A stretch of DNA of 64,000 nt, taken from NCBI GenBank assembly GCA_022496805.1, contig CM040085.1, positions 13,793,811 to 13,857,810 of the forward strand. The letters run 5' to 3'. The translations under genes were made by a program, and so were the position numbers. Below are positions 1 through 11,729 of the stretch, piece after piece (within the stretch, counting starts at the first letter, position 1; each line of letters begins with the position of its first letter). Below the pieces are notes generated by a model that searched no databases, was not told the origin of the DNA, and was given only the letters and a program-made list of their open reading frames with translations. This stretch comes from Pohlia nutans. Lineage: Eukaryota > Streptophyta > Bryopsida > Bryales > Mniaceae.

Positions 1-526
1 TGTCAATATGTTAATCAACTTGGATGAAATATTCTTGAATATGCTAGAAAATTTTAAAATATTTTGTATATATTCTAAGAAAATGGCCAACATGTTTGAC
101 AGACGCGGAGGTCTATTAGATGTCTTGGACGTTGTGTTCAGCACTTTGTTTAGTGGTTGAGTAAGACAACTGCTCCACACTAAACAATGTTTCCAATCTC
201 ACCGCTCATGAGCAATAACTCCATCATTCAGTCAAAGACATGAAGCAACAATGTTTAAGATGTATATTACTAGGTTGGCCCATGTCAAAGTCTGGCAGGA
301 TAGTAATAGTGGCGGAACTCTCCTTGCATGTGTGCATGCACGATTTGCATTACACAATAGATTACTCTAAATGTTATATTGTAAGTAGCTCTCTTTGTCA
401 TGGCAAAGCACTTGAAATTGAACATTGCTGAAAAATTCATGGAGCCTTGAACTGCAGCTGATGGATTCAGGTATATTACAATGAGCACAGTGAAGTCATG
501 TGTTACTGAGTCATCACAACTAAGAC
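1..526. other. intergenic, no gene seen
   Basis: AT-rich sequence with only short, non-conserved open frames. No domain, RNA gene or clear repeat was recognised. Confidence 0.5.
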
Positions 527-1335
527 TTAACCCTTTACAGCCCACGCAATCACATTGTGGTCACTGAGGCATGTTCTTGCAACCTACCGTAAGATCTACT
601 CCAAACCAAGCATCATTGTTTGAAGTTTAGGTGTGGAGCTTCGTCTCACACACACACTTCAAAAATAAAATTATGATTTGGAGTTGTGAAGCTATGAAAA
701 CACCTATCTATAAAACACCAAATACTACAAATACCTCAAAGTACAGCAAATATTTACAAATACAACACATATACATTTTTGTGTTTGGAAATTTTTTTAT
801 CTTCTTTTATTTTTTTGAATCATCTTCTCTTGTTCATGTTCCATTAGTGTATGTATTCTGATCTTGATCAATGTACGAACTTGTTTCATATTTATACGTA
901 TACATTTGTCCTAAACCGTATCTGGATAAGTCGCTCTCACTTATAAAATTCACAATAATTATGTGTGAGTTCGTTCTTGACATGAAAGATTGCAATTGAG
1001 AGGTGTTGACATACCGTAGTACCATAGCTGGGTCGCCACCATCACTTTCATTTTTGAAAATTTAACTCAAATTCTATTTAATTGTGAAGTAACACACCCT
1101 CCAAAATCTCGTCTTTGAGTGTGAATTATACGGTTCAATGATATATTATGATCTTTCAATCCAAGAGTCTGATCTTACCAAGGTTTAACCGACACTTGTT
1201 TGATTAAGCTATACTTTTATTTATACGGTTGAATACTATTAATAATATCCCTAATTTCAACAGAGAGAGTTTTAAAAGAAAAAACACCAAATATCTAAGG
1301 ATTCTACAGAACAGAGATGGGCAGTAAAGGGTTAA
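527..1335. mobile_element. TTAA-bounded MITE-like element (piggyBac-like termini)
   Basis: The left end reads TTAA then CCCTTTACAGCCCA. The right end, reverse-complemented, reads TTAA then CCCTTTACTGCCCA, so the termini are imperfect inverted repeats flanked on both sides by TTAA. TTAA target duplications with CCCT-like tips are the signature of the piggyBac superfamily; Kolobok also uses TTAA. No transposase frame lies inside the 809 bp, so it is non-autonomous. Confidence 0.55.
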
Positions 1336-2160
1336 GAGCTGATCTAAAACACATCTATACAGGTGAATTGGTAAGTTATGGACTACATAACCGGGCAAGG
1401 GATGGCACTCCCAAGCCGATTATAGGAGATAAACTTTTGTGCAGTCATTTAATCTAGATCGTTCAATTTCAGTTTTCTAGTTGATTTAGTGGTCAATCCG
1501 TGGCTGGGACACCCTCCGGCCTAGCCCCTAGTACCGTTTGCTCTTTCATGACAACTGACTAGAATTGCTCTAAAGGCAAGCTTCCATATGAGCATCGGGC
1601 GAGTGGAAGACACTAGAAAACAAGAAGTGAGGTCCTAAGAAGCATCGATTGTCCACTCATTTCAGTGAAAATGGAAAACATACTCCTGAGCTCACCTCAG
1701 TTCACCCTTTTCGGTGGTGAATTGGCGGGTTTCATTTTTTCAGTACCGATGGCTCATACATAGAAGCCTGGTCTAAAGGCCTCCTTACATGTGGAGCCCA
1801 TGGACAAAAACATCACTAAAAGACAAGAGGCCTTCCACCGATGATTGGTGAACATGGAGTCCGGTGACAGAGTTCCACCGATATTAATGTACAATTCACT
1901 ATTCACATCACAAGAAAGTCTTTTGCAGATTTCGCAATTGGTAAGCAAACCCACTCACCAATTCATGTAAGTAAGCCCTAAGGGCCTTTTTAAATATAGA
2001 TTGAGTGAGTGGAAATTGCATATAAGACAAGCATAAAATGGCTATGAGGAGGATTCCTCAAGATTAGTTGTCCACCGGGGCCAGCATGTAAGGAGACTCT
2101 AACCAGAATATGCTCAATAAATCCAGTGAACCCAGCTATAGTACCATGAGCAGTAAAAGC
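1336..2160. other. intergenic, no gene seen
   Basis: No coding or RNA feature could be supported. Only short frames with no recognisable protein similarity are present. Confidence 0.45.
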
Positions 2161-2493
2161 TTAACCCTAAATGTTCAACCGTCTAGAAAGTGGACGATGT
2201 ACATAATCAAACACAGTTTTCTCATCTGTCATTGACTTTTTGCAATGTGGAATTTTTACTATATATTTTATGAGAAGTTAGCTTCATGCATGTCTGATCC
2301 AATTAGAAAGGGGATGATTTGTGAAATTTTGATGCATCATTTCATGTTGTAGTGTTTCACCTAAAATTTTGAAGATTTCAGTGTAAAAAGGCTCTTAAAA
2401 AAGTAAACTCATAAAATGAAGCAACCAAAAAATCTCCAAAAATCACTACATTTAGTGTACTACATTTCAACCAATCACAACAAATTTCATGTA

Positions 2494-3487
2494 CAGTGGG
2501 GTGACATCGAAATTGTCACCTTGTGCAATTTCAGGGATAGTGCCCACATTGCTGCCAACTTTGACACCCTCCCGAGCGCTGGAAAATTGTTATTTATACA
2601 TGAAATTTTAGACACAAAATCATTGTTATGTTGACAACATGTGTACCAGATTTCAAAGCTAGAAGATTGATAAAAAAAAAAAAGATATTCAAGATTTACT
2701 AACAAGGGGTAGCTGTAAGAAATGTTTCACAGCTGCCAACTTTGATACCCTCCCAAGGATTGAAGAATTTTTTTTTTCACATGGAATTTTTGGAGTAGGA
2801 ACAGATTTATGTTTTTTACACATGTGAAAAAATTCAAGTCCAAAAGACCCACAAAAAAAATGATATTCCAAATCTACCAACAGGTGTAGTTGTGAGAAAC
2901 AAAGAGGAAAATTGTCTCACAGCTTTGACAGCCTCCCTAGAGTTGAGTATTTGTTATTTCAACATGAAAGTTTTTGCACGCGTTATCAACTTAAAAGTGC
3001 TTTTGTGCCAAAAAATCCATTTTAAAATAACAAATTCCCAACCCTAGAGAGGCTGTCAAAGTTGTGAGACAATTTTCCTCTTTGTTTCTCACAACTACAC
3101 CTATTGGTAGATTTGGAATATCATTTTTTTTGTGGGTCTTTTGGACTTGAATTTTTTCACATGTGTAAAAAACATAAATCTGTTCCTACTCCAAAAATTC
3201 CATGTGAAAAAAAAAATTCTTCAATCCTTGGGAGGGTGTCAAAGTTGGCAGCTGTGAAACATTTCTTACATCTACCCCTTGTTAGTAAATCTTGAATATA
3301 TTTTTTTTTATCAATCTTCTAGCTTTGAAATTTGGTGCACATGTTGTCAACATAACAATGATTTTGTGTCTAAAATTTCATGTATAAATAACAATTTTCC
3401 AGCGCTCGGGAGGGTGTCAAAGTTGGCAGCAGTGTGGGCACTATCCCTGAAATTGCACAAGGTGACAATTTCGGTGTCACCCCACTG
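2494..3487. mobile_element. foldback element with mariner-like ends
   Basis: Two ~490-bp arms are near-perfect inverted copies. The ends read CAGTGGGGTGACATCG and its complement. The left flank is TA and the right flank is TG, so the expected TA duplication has probably mutated once. Each arm contains three spaced copies of a motif close to GCCAACTTTGACACCCTCCC. No transposase frame remains. The element at 35345-36936 starts with the same CAGTGGGG and holds a Tc1/mariner transposase fragment, which is why this one is placed in that superfamily. Confidence 0.7.
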
Positions 3488-3595
3488 TGCAAATTGTCAA
3501 TATTTTATTTGTAATCAAATTACAAAAGAATTTTGAATGTTAAGTTTCATATTTTGTATAAGAATATTGGTGACAACAATCATAAATCTAACTGT

Positions 3596-3989
3596 AACAC
3601 TTGTTTTGTTAAAAGTGCACATAGCCATGTGCACTATTTTTTAGTAGTATGTGCACTGCATTTCTTTTTATTAAAAAGGGGAAGGAGGGTGGGAACATGC
3701 CCACCCCCCTTTAAAATTCGCACTACATTTCTTTTAATTTTAAAAGGAGGGGGTGGGAACATACCCACCTCCCTCTAAAATTCGCACTACATTTCTTTTA
3801 ATTTTAAAAGGAGGGGGGTGGGAACATACCCATCCCTCTCTAAAATTTGCACTACATTTTTTTATATGTAATGTACATTCAACTTTGGCACTTTATAGGT
3901 AAAATATGACTATATTTTTTTTTAAATGTAGAAAATTTCAGCATGTGCATTTTTTATATGGCACGTGCACTTTTAATGAAACAAGTGTT
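3596..3989. mobile_element. small TIR element containing a hairpin minisatellite
   Basis: The ends share about 30 bp of inverted repeat beginning AACACTTGTTT and running to AAAAGTGCAC. They are flanked by a 4-bp direct repeat CTGT (3592-3595 and 3990-3993). The interior (about 3680-3855) holds three ~66-bp tandem units. Each unit contains a GGTGGGAACAT-type arm facing CCCACC and a spacer that reads GCACTACATTT. Superfamily not assigned. Confidence 0.6.
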
Positions 3990-4128
3990 CTGTATGGATA
4001 GAATCAAAAATTCATAATGTACAACTTTTATTGATATATCAAGTTCAAAATATCTCTCTTAGTTACATTTATAAAACATCTTTGAAATTTTCCAAATCTA
4101 GAGAGGGGTGAGGACGGTTAGGGGTTAA

Positions 4129-4492
4129 GGGCCGCTTCACACTATGACCGAAGGTCAAGAGGCCGTCAATTTCCACCAATCGGATTGCAAGAAACCAAGA
4201 GTTCGGCCTCTCGACCCTTCACACTAGAGGCCAAAGTCCAAAGGCCGTCGCCCTCCAAAATGCTTACATGGCAACACTTTTTGACCAAGGTGACGGCCTC
4301 TCGAAAGGAAGTTTGGGTCGGACGGGAATGGAAACCCAAACTATGGTCGAGAGGCCGTCGATTTCTTTTCATAAAAAAATGAAAACTATATTTTATTGCC
4401 TATTTTCAGTAGATTTCTTTGGACTCTCAACAAAGTTTGGCCACTCAATCCCACGGCCTCTCGACTTGGACGGCCATAGTGTGAAGCGGCCC
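4129..4492. mobile_element. PIF/Harbinger-like MITE
   Basis: The inverted termini begin GGGCCGCTTCACACTATG on both strands and are flanked by TAA (4126-4128 and 4493-4495), as in PIF/Harbinger (Tourist) elements. The interior repeats AGAGGCCGTC-like words in both orientations, probably subterminal transposase-binding repeats. It abuts the TTAA end of the element at 2161-4128. No transposase is encoded in the 364 bp. Confidence 0.7.
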
Positions 4493-4495
4493 TAA

Positions 4496-5510
4496 GTATG
4501 TTGCACACAATAGAGTTAACCGAAAAGTCAGCCCAAAATTTGATGCTGTATGCATGATCATATCTGACACACGGCATTTTTCACAGGGTAGACTAATTTA
4601 ATCCAATCCCTCCATTTGCTCTACAGTACCGGTAAGATCACATGTGAATATTCGCGCTTATCAATCTGTCCACTACAGTGCCTGTCTACAGTATCAATTT
4701 CAGAAACCTGACACATAACACTGATTTCAGGGCTGTTGTTGACAAACATACCACCCTACTTAATTTTGTTATTCATTTCGGTATTGGCTACTAATACACT
4801 AGAAACATTAATCAAAAAATTAATCAAAAACGATTGCAATCACCAAAATCCTCTGGTTGAATATTTTTGAAAATCAACATTTGGCTATTTTTGGCTGATA
4901 GAGATAGAAGATTCATGAATAAAATGTAATTCATATAATTCTTTTGAGTGAAAAGATAGTCCATAGCATAATAGAACAATGGGAGGCAACACCCTTTTGC
5001 AATAGGACCATAATATAGTTACATTTAGAAACTAAGTTTACGCGTCAATGACATAGTAGTCCCAAATTCATGGAATACAAATGGCATTCCTTCATTACTT
5101 AAAAAAGTGGATTTAAGTGAAGATTCTCTTTCAATCCAATTTCAAAAGGGTGCTCCATTGCATTACTTTATTATGCTATGTCATACTCCACTTGTAATAT
5201 ATAGGTGGTGTTTTCTTTTAAATTTAATAGTATCTTAAATCGCATCCTAGAAACTCCAATTCCACCCACCTCTAAAAATCCCCGATTAGATCACAAGTAG
5301 TTGGCTTTAGATTCCTTAGAAATCACAAGTGGTCGGTTGAGTGCATTACTAGAATGGGTGCCTACAAGAGATCATGGAGAAAGATCACTTGGACGCTTCT
5401 CTGATTCTTCTTTACAATCTCTCAAACATCTATTCAAGTTATGGTAGTGGTTGTTGAAGATACCTACATTGTCAAAATGGGACCACTTATCTAGTAACAA
5501 ATCCCATTAG
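4496..5510. other. intergenic, no gene seen
   Basis: AT-rich with no supported feature. Confidence 0.45.
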
Positions 5511-5512
5511 AG

Positions 5513-5587
5513 ATAACATGGAAATGTCATATTGAATGTATTATGGATAAGCAAAATAACACATTCAATGTGACATTTCCACGTTAT
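5513..5587. repeat. short near-perfect hairpin (MIRNA-like or tiny MITE)
   Basis: A 27-nt arm (5513-5539) pairs with 5561-5587 at 25 of 27 positions around a 21-nt loop. The size and pairing resemble a plant MIRNA foldback or a very short MITE. No flanking duplication was identified, so the class is open. Confidence 0.4.
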
Positions 5588-6507
5588 CATTAACAAAAAA
5601 ATTACTATACTAATATTGTGATTATTTAGTGTTCAACAAGAATTGATGTTTTTTACCACAATACGTTCAAAAGTGAGGAGAAATAGTGTCCCTACAATAC
5701 ATACAGTAGGAGTTTGCTATTTGAAGCATTCCCACTTCCATTGAGAGTGTCGAGTTCTTCTTAGATGACGAGAGTGACATGAGATGGCATGCCATGTTTG
5801 TCATAAAGTTGCCATTTTTCATTGGAACACTCATCCAGAAGGTTTAATTGAAATTTTTATCACTTTAAATTTTACAATAATTTTTTTTACAAGGACACTA
5901 TATCTCTAAAAAGTCAAACAATGTATGTGTTGAGAAATACTGTCCCGAACACTAAATAGCTCATTTAGTGCAGTGAAGTCGGGAGGGTATCCCCTGAAGG
6001 ACCAAGAAGTCCAAATTGAGGAGTTTTGAGTAAGTCCTATATAAACTTCCTTTATTTGTTTTCTAACCAATATAAACAATGTTCTTCCCTAACCAATATA
6101 AACAGTGATATAAAATTTGGTCCCATTGGAATGATTGGTTTTCACAATAAGGTAAGGGATACAATTGCCGTCAATTTAAGCATTTCAATCTACATGGAGC
6201 GCTGATTTTCAATGATAAAAAATTGCAGCACATAAAACTTTGGGTTTAATAACCAAGCTCAATTTTTAATTATTTTTTTCACAATGTATGATTTTTTTAT
6301 AAATTTTCAAACTTAATATGCATAGATGACTATTGATGTTAGTAGGTGTACCAGCAATTGTCTTTCATTTCTAGTCCAATTAGATTGCTAACTTGATATT
6401 CATAATTAATGCTTGTGATAAACTAGATTGAGAACTCCTGAAGTTGAAATGGGTGCTTTTATAGGTGACCACAACCAGTACCTAACAGTTTCTGGTGCTT
6501 CTACCTT

Positions 6508-6700
6508 AGAGCATCCCCAGTAGTGTTGTAACCCCTTAAGCCTACATCCGCCTTACAGGCTTAGGGGTTAGAAACCGTCCCAGTGGCGACCTGTAAGTAG
6601 CTTTTTCATCCAGCTCGCGGCCTGTAAACGGCCGTCGACCTGGAATTTTCAGCTTCCTTCAGGCGGGCCGTAAGTGCCGCAAATAGTAACAATTATCTCG
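6508..6700. mobile_element. possible truncated Tourist-like MITE
   Basis: TTA followed by GAGCATCCCCAGTAGTG resembles the left terminus of Tourist-type MITEs and of the elements at 14247 and 55871. No matching right terminus was found, so the end given is arbitrary. Confidence 0.25.
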
Positions 6701-6961
6701 CATCTTTTTTGATTGTGCGTCTTTATGGGGTCGTTGGTTTCCCCGTTGCGGGATCGGGTCGTTGGTTTTTCTCAAGTAACATCGAGCTTGCTCTCACACG
6801 CTGCGTTTAAGTGAATCAAAGTGCGCAGGGCTTACATTTGAATTTTTTGGCTCTTTGTTGAAGTGCTGTTGAGTGAGGTAAATTCGCATGCAATGCAGAG
6901 TCTTTTAGGAATTTCGTCAATCGCCCTTGGTTACTGAGTTTGGGATTGATTGAGAGAGAGA

Positions 6962-7411
6962 GAGATGAGCTCGTTGGTTTAGGGTTTGGTGCAATTCGAT
7001 CGCTAAAACGCTGCCATATTGAGACCTAAATTGTTGGTTCCCATTCTTTTTTTCTGAAAAGTAAACGGAATACTCTCGTTCTCACAATTTTTCAATTCTG
7101 TTTCGATTCTGTTTGTGAGCTATAAGCACACATACAAAGATTGAAAAACGTCCAAATAGTTGTTGAATTAGAAACCGGAGATGAGCTTGTTGTATAGGAT
7201 CTGGGTTTAGGTTTTGGTGCAATTTGATCGCTAAAATGCTGCCATATTGAGACTTAAACTATTAGTTACCATTCGTTTTTCTGGAAATCAAACGGAATAC
7301 TCTCGTTCTCACAATTTTTTCAATTGCCTTACATTGCGTCTTTCGATTCTGTTTGTGAGCTCTAAGCACACATACGAAGATTGAAAAACGTAGAAGTCGT
7401 TGAATTAGAAC
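6962..7411 (+). repeat. 216-bp tandem duplication upstream of mtACP
   Basis: Unit 1 (6962-7177) and unit 2 (7178 to about 7411) share GAGATGAGC, then GGTGCAAT, CTGCCATATTGAGAC, the run GGAATACTCTCGTTCTCAC, and GATTGAAAAACGT near the end. The second unit lies directly upstream of the mtACP start codon, so the duplication covers the presumed promoter and 5' leader. Confidence 0.75.
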
Positions 7412-7492
7412 AAGAACACTCCGTTTTTTCCCATAACCTAGGTTCATCACATTCGGTTTGTGTTTGTGTAGAATTCAAAGGAGATCGTCAAA

Positions 7493-7663
7493 ATGCAGGC
7501 TGTGCGAGCTGCTGTGCTGAAGCGGATGCGAGCTGCTCCCGTCTTCACGAATGGATTCCGGCTCTTCTCTGCTGAGCCCCAGGGGACGTACTTGGACAAG
7601 CACGTCGTCACGGACCGCGTCTTGAGTATTCTCAAGCGAATGCAGAAAGTGGATGGAAATAAG
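7493..7663 (+). pseudogene. mtACP: mitochondrial acyl carrier protein, exon 1 only
   Basis: The open frame begins at the ATG at 7493 and gives 57 residues. It starts with an Arg/Ala-rich presequence (MQAVRAAVLKRMRAAP) and ends with DKHVVTDRVLSILKR and MQKVDGNK. This matches the N-terminal part of plant mitochondrial ACPs, which act in lipoate/octanoate synthesis and as complex I subunits. A good donor (AAG|GTATGA) follows at the usual exon boundary. No exon with the phosphopantetheine-serine motif (DSLDTVE-like) was found before the next gene at 8269 or elsewhere. Either the second exon lies outside any reading I could see, or this is a promoter-plus-exon-1 duplicate of a gene located elsewhere. 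Confidence 0.65.
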
Positions 7664-8268
7664 GTATGAATCATTGACATATCTACACACGTTGTCTGTG
7701 TATATTTCTTTTTTCGTGTTCACGTTTGACGATCAATTGAATCCTTGGTCCTGTAAATGTGCAAGGGGATATAGGGGCATTCCACCTCAGCAAGCAGAAA
7801 CAACAAAAAGGAATCAGCGTGGCACGATACGAATTCAGATGAGGCTGCCCGCTGCCCGCTGCCCGGCCAGGGCCTTGGATGGGGCGCCGTCCGGCAACGC
7901 GTGGAGCGAAGTTACACTACCGGCCAGACGTGAGCACCAGGAAAGCATCAGTCCCTCCCTTGTCGCCTTTCCAACTTCCAGGAAGTTGAGGCCGCGCCCG
8001 TAACTACCGCTTTCACAGGACGCGTCGAGTTTGCCTCACTCGTATTGCAGCAAACCGCGTTCCCCTCGATCTCCGCCCTTTACAAAACACTGCTCCACAC
8101 GTACATCTAAACGTAACTTTAGCACTCTTGAGTTTTAGAGCTTCAAGAGGTGATACAGTGAGAATCAAGAGCGGGTCATCGTAACCTCACCGTTTCAGTT
8201 CTTTCAACCTTTCGTTGCTGCCGCTGTGAAGAGTGGTTTAGTTTCGTTGCTGCTGTGAAGAGTGCTCG

Positions 8269-9303
8269 ATGGATCCTAACCGGCCCTACCCCCCATACAA
8301 TTCGAACCAACCCTACCCGCCTCACGACACCAACAATCCCTACCCTCCACATGATCCCAATACTGGCTACCCGCCTGCTGGCTATCCACCTGCTGGCTAC
8401 CCGCCTGCCGGAGAGGTATCGATCTGTTTTCGCAATGGTTTTGTGGTTGCGTAAAATCAAGAACCAACTAGGGTTTGTGAATTGTGAGATTCTTTGTTTC
8501 TTGTTCTGATGATTTTGTTTTTTTGTGTGCGTTTTGATGTTCAGAGTGGAGAGAAAGGCTTGGGCGGTATTGGCAATGTTGTGTCAGGGTTAGCTCATCA
8601 GTTTGGTGGACAAGGTCAGCATGGTCAACAAGGTGGCTATCCTTCTCAGCATGGATACCCTCCCCAAGGCTATGGACAACCTCAGGGCTATGGTCAACAA
8701 GGTGGCTATCCACCTCAGCAAGGCTATGGCGGATATCCTCCCCAAGGCTATCCTCCTGCTGGTTACCCAGCTCCGCAACATCAATCTCATGGCTCTGGTG
8801 GACCTGGTGTTGGTATGTGCTCTGCATCATTTTTTAAAGACTTCTGCTCTCATGTGCATTTGGACTTTAGGGTTGTTTCTTTTTTATGAATACCAAAATA
8901 GCTCTGCGATTCAACGATTTTTATGAGGTGGAATGTTCATTGCTTTCACAACCATTGATGAAGGAGATCACTGTCATTTGTGTGCTTGCAAACAAATTTA
9001 GATGAATCTAGTTGTACTGGCATTCGAGATTTGAAGTTGCATCTCAGTGTTATAATTCCTTGTGCAGGGGGTCTGGTGGCTGGAGCTGCAGCATTGGCAG
9101 GTGCCTATGGTGTTTACAAAGCTGGTTCTGGTTCACATGGAGGCAAACAGGGATCCCATGGTATGATGCCTAGCATACCTGGAATGATGCACGGTGGGGG
9201 TGGGCATGGCCAAGGTCATGTCCAATATGGTCATGGAAAATTCAAGGGTGGCAAGAAACATAAGGGCGGCAAACATAAGGGAGGAAAGCACAAATGGAAG
9301 TAG
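8269..9303 (+). CDS. GPRP: glycine/proline-rich protein (GPRP, A3-like), three exons
   Basis: Exons are 8269-8415, 8545-8812 and 9068-9303, joined by GT-AG introns in phases 0 and 1. They give a 216-residue protein. The N-terminal half is Pro/Tyr-rich, with YPPAGYPPAG repeats and GYPPQGY blocks. A short hydrophobic segment (GLVAGAAALAGAYGVYKAG) follows at the start of exon 3. The tail is His/Gly/Lys-rich (GGKKHKGGKHKGGKHKWK) and ends at TAG 9301. This is the standard layout of plant GPRPs: XYPP repeats, hydrophobic Ala-rich core, HGK tail. Their biochemical role is unclear; they have been linked to stress and membranes. The start ATG is the first in the leader and the whole gene reads intact. 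Confidence 0.9.
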
Positions 9304-11155
9304 AACATCAATCAATCTTTGCCATGATCAACACTCTAGATGGATGCCATGTTTAACACTCTAGATGGAACAGGATCTTAGGTTTAATGACTTTCTATGA
9401 ATTACAGCAGTTTGTGGTTGCTTGCACACTTGAACTGCGCGCACTGCAGTTCAATCATGTTTGTAGCTTTGAACTGGTTCTTGCAGCCATGATGTTTGTA
9501 TAGGATTCATGCAATGGTATACTAGTGTGTGCACGGTGTAAGAATTGGTGCAGGTTTCCATTTTTATTTTTTCTCTAAGATGTTAGATGTGACAGTTTCA
9601 GATTCTTGAATGGATTTCATTACCCTAAGTCATCCTTCTGTGCAGAAATATCAGGGACACAAACTGTTTGGTCTAAATTGCAGGCTTACTCTTTTGTGGA
9701 GCATTGCTAGTATGAGATTTGTAGTACTTTTTGTAAGTGATTTGAGGGTGAGAAATTTTAGTAGGTTCTATAGTCCATAGATAGTCCATAGACGGTCCAC
9801 AGATGATAGTTTAGTATTGGGCACTACCCATGTTCTTGAGGCATGGATAGACGAACTATTCCCAATGAACTCTTTATTCATGATGGTTTTCCAGCTAGTG
9901 TTATGATTATTATTATTCTTATAGTTTTGGCATTGGGTGGAATATATTTTTGTTGCAAGACACATCCATTTAAAAAATACAAGTAAACCATGGGATAGTT
10001 TGGTTTGTTTTTTGGAGAGATCAATGAGGAATGTTTGTGTCTCGCTATCTTGAGTTAAAGAATGAAAGTGGTTTATTCCTTCATATTCTTTTCAATTGTT
10101 GAATGTGTTTAAGGTTTTTTATTAAAACAAATAGTTGTACACTTTATTAAGTGTGTATTTAAGTGTATCATATGGTCTTTAGATGAAGATGTCATGAAAT
10201 CATTATCTTTTTAGTGAGTTTTAGATTGTGTAAAAAATATGTGATTCTTGAAAGTTCCCATTAATAAAGAAATATAGTGATACATAAAATTAAGAGTCAA
10301 AATTAAACATAGATATGATTCAAACATTTTTTTAGTTAAGTTTCATGTTTATGAACTAATTTGTTATAATTTGGTGTTATGGATTGTTCCTTTTGCTTCA
10401 AATTCGGAATTAAGACAATTCCAGATTTGATAATGAATGAAAAGGAATATCAAAATTGTTTAATAGTATTTTGGATGGAGTATTACTACTTTCTCATGAA
10501 TTTGTCATGAAATTCATGTAAATTGAAAATGTGTAATTTCTAGCACACATTAAATGAGTTTAAAAATGATATTGTTTTAGTGAGACATTCCTTTTTGATA
10601 CCCATATCATGCTTGAACTCAATATGTATTATTTAGATATCATATGAACAAGTTTAGAATTTTTTATGTTTTTTTTATAGCTTCTTCTAAAGTATAGTTG
10701 GGTTTTGACTTATCAACTGTTGTATATTTATACAACTTTAGAGTCATTTGACTTGTGAACAACAAAAAGCTTTGGCGTTGATTTAACACTTGGACAATTG
10801 GTCACAAGACAATTTATAGTTTCACACGCAATAAGTTACATGCAATTAGTCTTCATGTTAACACTTGAATAAAAAAAAACCTAAGTTGTCATGCTAGTAG
10901 TAAAGCTTCTCTACCAGAGGTTTAAAGACAACATAAAAATGGGCATGCTTCACAACAACAAAACATTCTTCAGCCCTTGTTGAACCACATCCTTTTTCTA
11001 CAGTGTAAATTGTAAAGTACTAATAAAATAATTCAACTCTCCAATCCTCGTTGCTTGGCCTAGCTGAAGTTATTGTAGATCCTCTAAGATGCTTGTGATT
11101 CCAAGGCGTTGTAGATGCAAATTCTTAAGATGCCACATGTATGATAGTGGCATGC
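9304..11155. other. GPRP 3' flank and AT-rich intergenic DNA
   Basis: No gene was recognised. About 140 bp near 10970-11110 (starting CAGCCCTTGTTGAACCACA) is repeated, diverged, at 32262-32400. In both places it lies next to a TTAA element, suggesting a dispersed repeat that includes or attracts those elements. Confidence 0.45.
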
Positions 11156-11729
11156 TTAACCCCTAAAGGACCAAGTGTCCTAACTAGAACATTTCAATGT
11201 TTGGGTAGGTTCCCATGGTGTCAATTTTTATTTCTATTTTTTGAAATAAATTATGTGAATTCGGTATATCAATACAAAAATGGGGATCTAATTTTTTTTA
11301 TTCCAACTTTTAAAGTGGAAGTTATGGAACAAAAGGGGTTTTTTTGGGGAGAATGGGCAGTGCGGGCAGGGCTCAAAATAAACCGTAGAAATTACTATTT
11401 TTCAACTCTAATCATAAGATCTTGTTTTAGATTGTTTTAGATTACCAGGAAAGTGCATGGTAAATTTTCATAGAATTTGATTGTAGAGATTGCAAGATTA
11501 TAGCGTTTGAAGTGAAAAGATGAAATTGTAGTCTTTTTGATATTTTCTGACCGTCTTTGAAGACATGAGAAAAATTGTTAAATTGGTCAAAAAAATTCTT
11601 AAATTTTAATTTAAATGTTTAATTTGGTATTTTCTATCAAGAGCAACAAAACATTCACAAGAAAATGAATAGAAAGAGGTGAAAATAATGCTCAAAAACA
11701 GGAAAAGCCCGTGGTCCTTTAGGAGTTAA
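11156..11729. mobile_element. TTAA element A (piggyBac-like MITE)
   Basis: The ends are TTAA-CCCCTAAAGGACCAAG on the left and GGTCCTTTAGGAG-TTAA on the right, a clean inverted repeat inside TTAA. It is 574 bp with no transposase. The right TTAA (11726-11729) is also the left TTAA of the next element. Confidence 0.65.

Larger units (their letters stand above)
2161..4128. mobile_element. TTAA-bounded MITE-like element carrying two nested elements
   Basis: The left end is TTAA followed by CCCTAAATGTTC. The right end, reverse-complemented, is TTAA followed by CCCCTAACCGTCC. Removing the nested mariner-like element (2494-3487) and minisatellite element (3596-3989) leaves about 580 bp, the same size as the uninterrupted relatives at 11156-11729 and 34410-34990. 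That size match supports the nesting. No transposase is encoded. Confidence 0.5.

Noticed and set aside
7653..8003. 116-codon frame as the rest of mtACP
   Set aside because: It begins inside the exon's donor region and has no ACP motif; composition is that of a GC-rich 5' flank.
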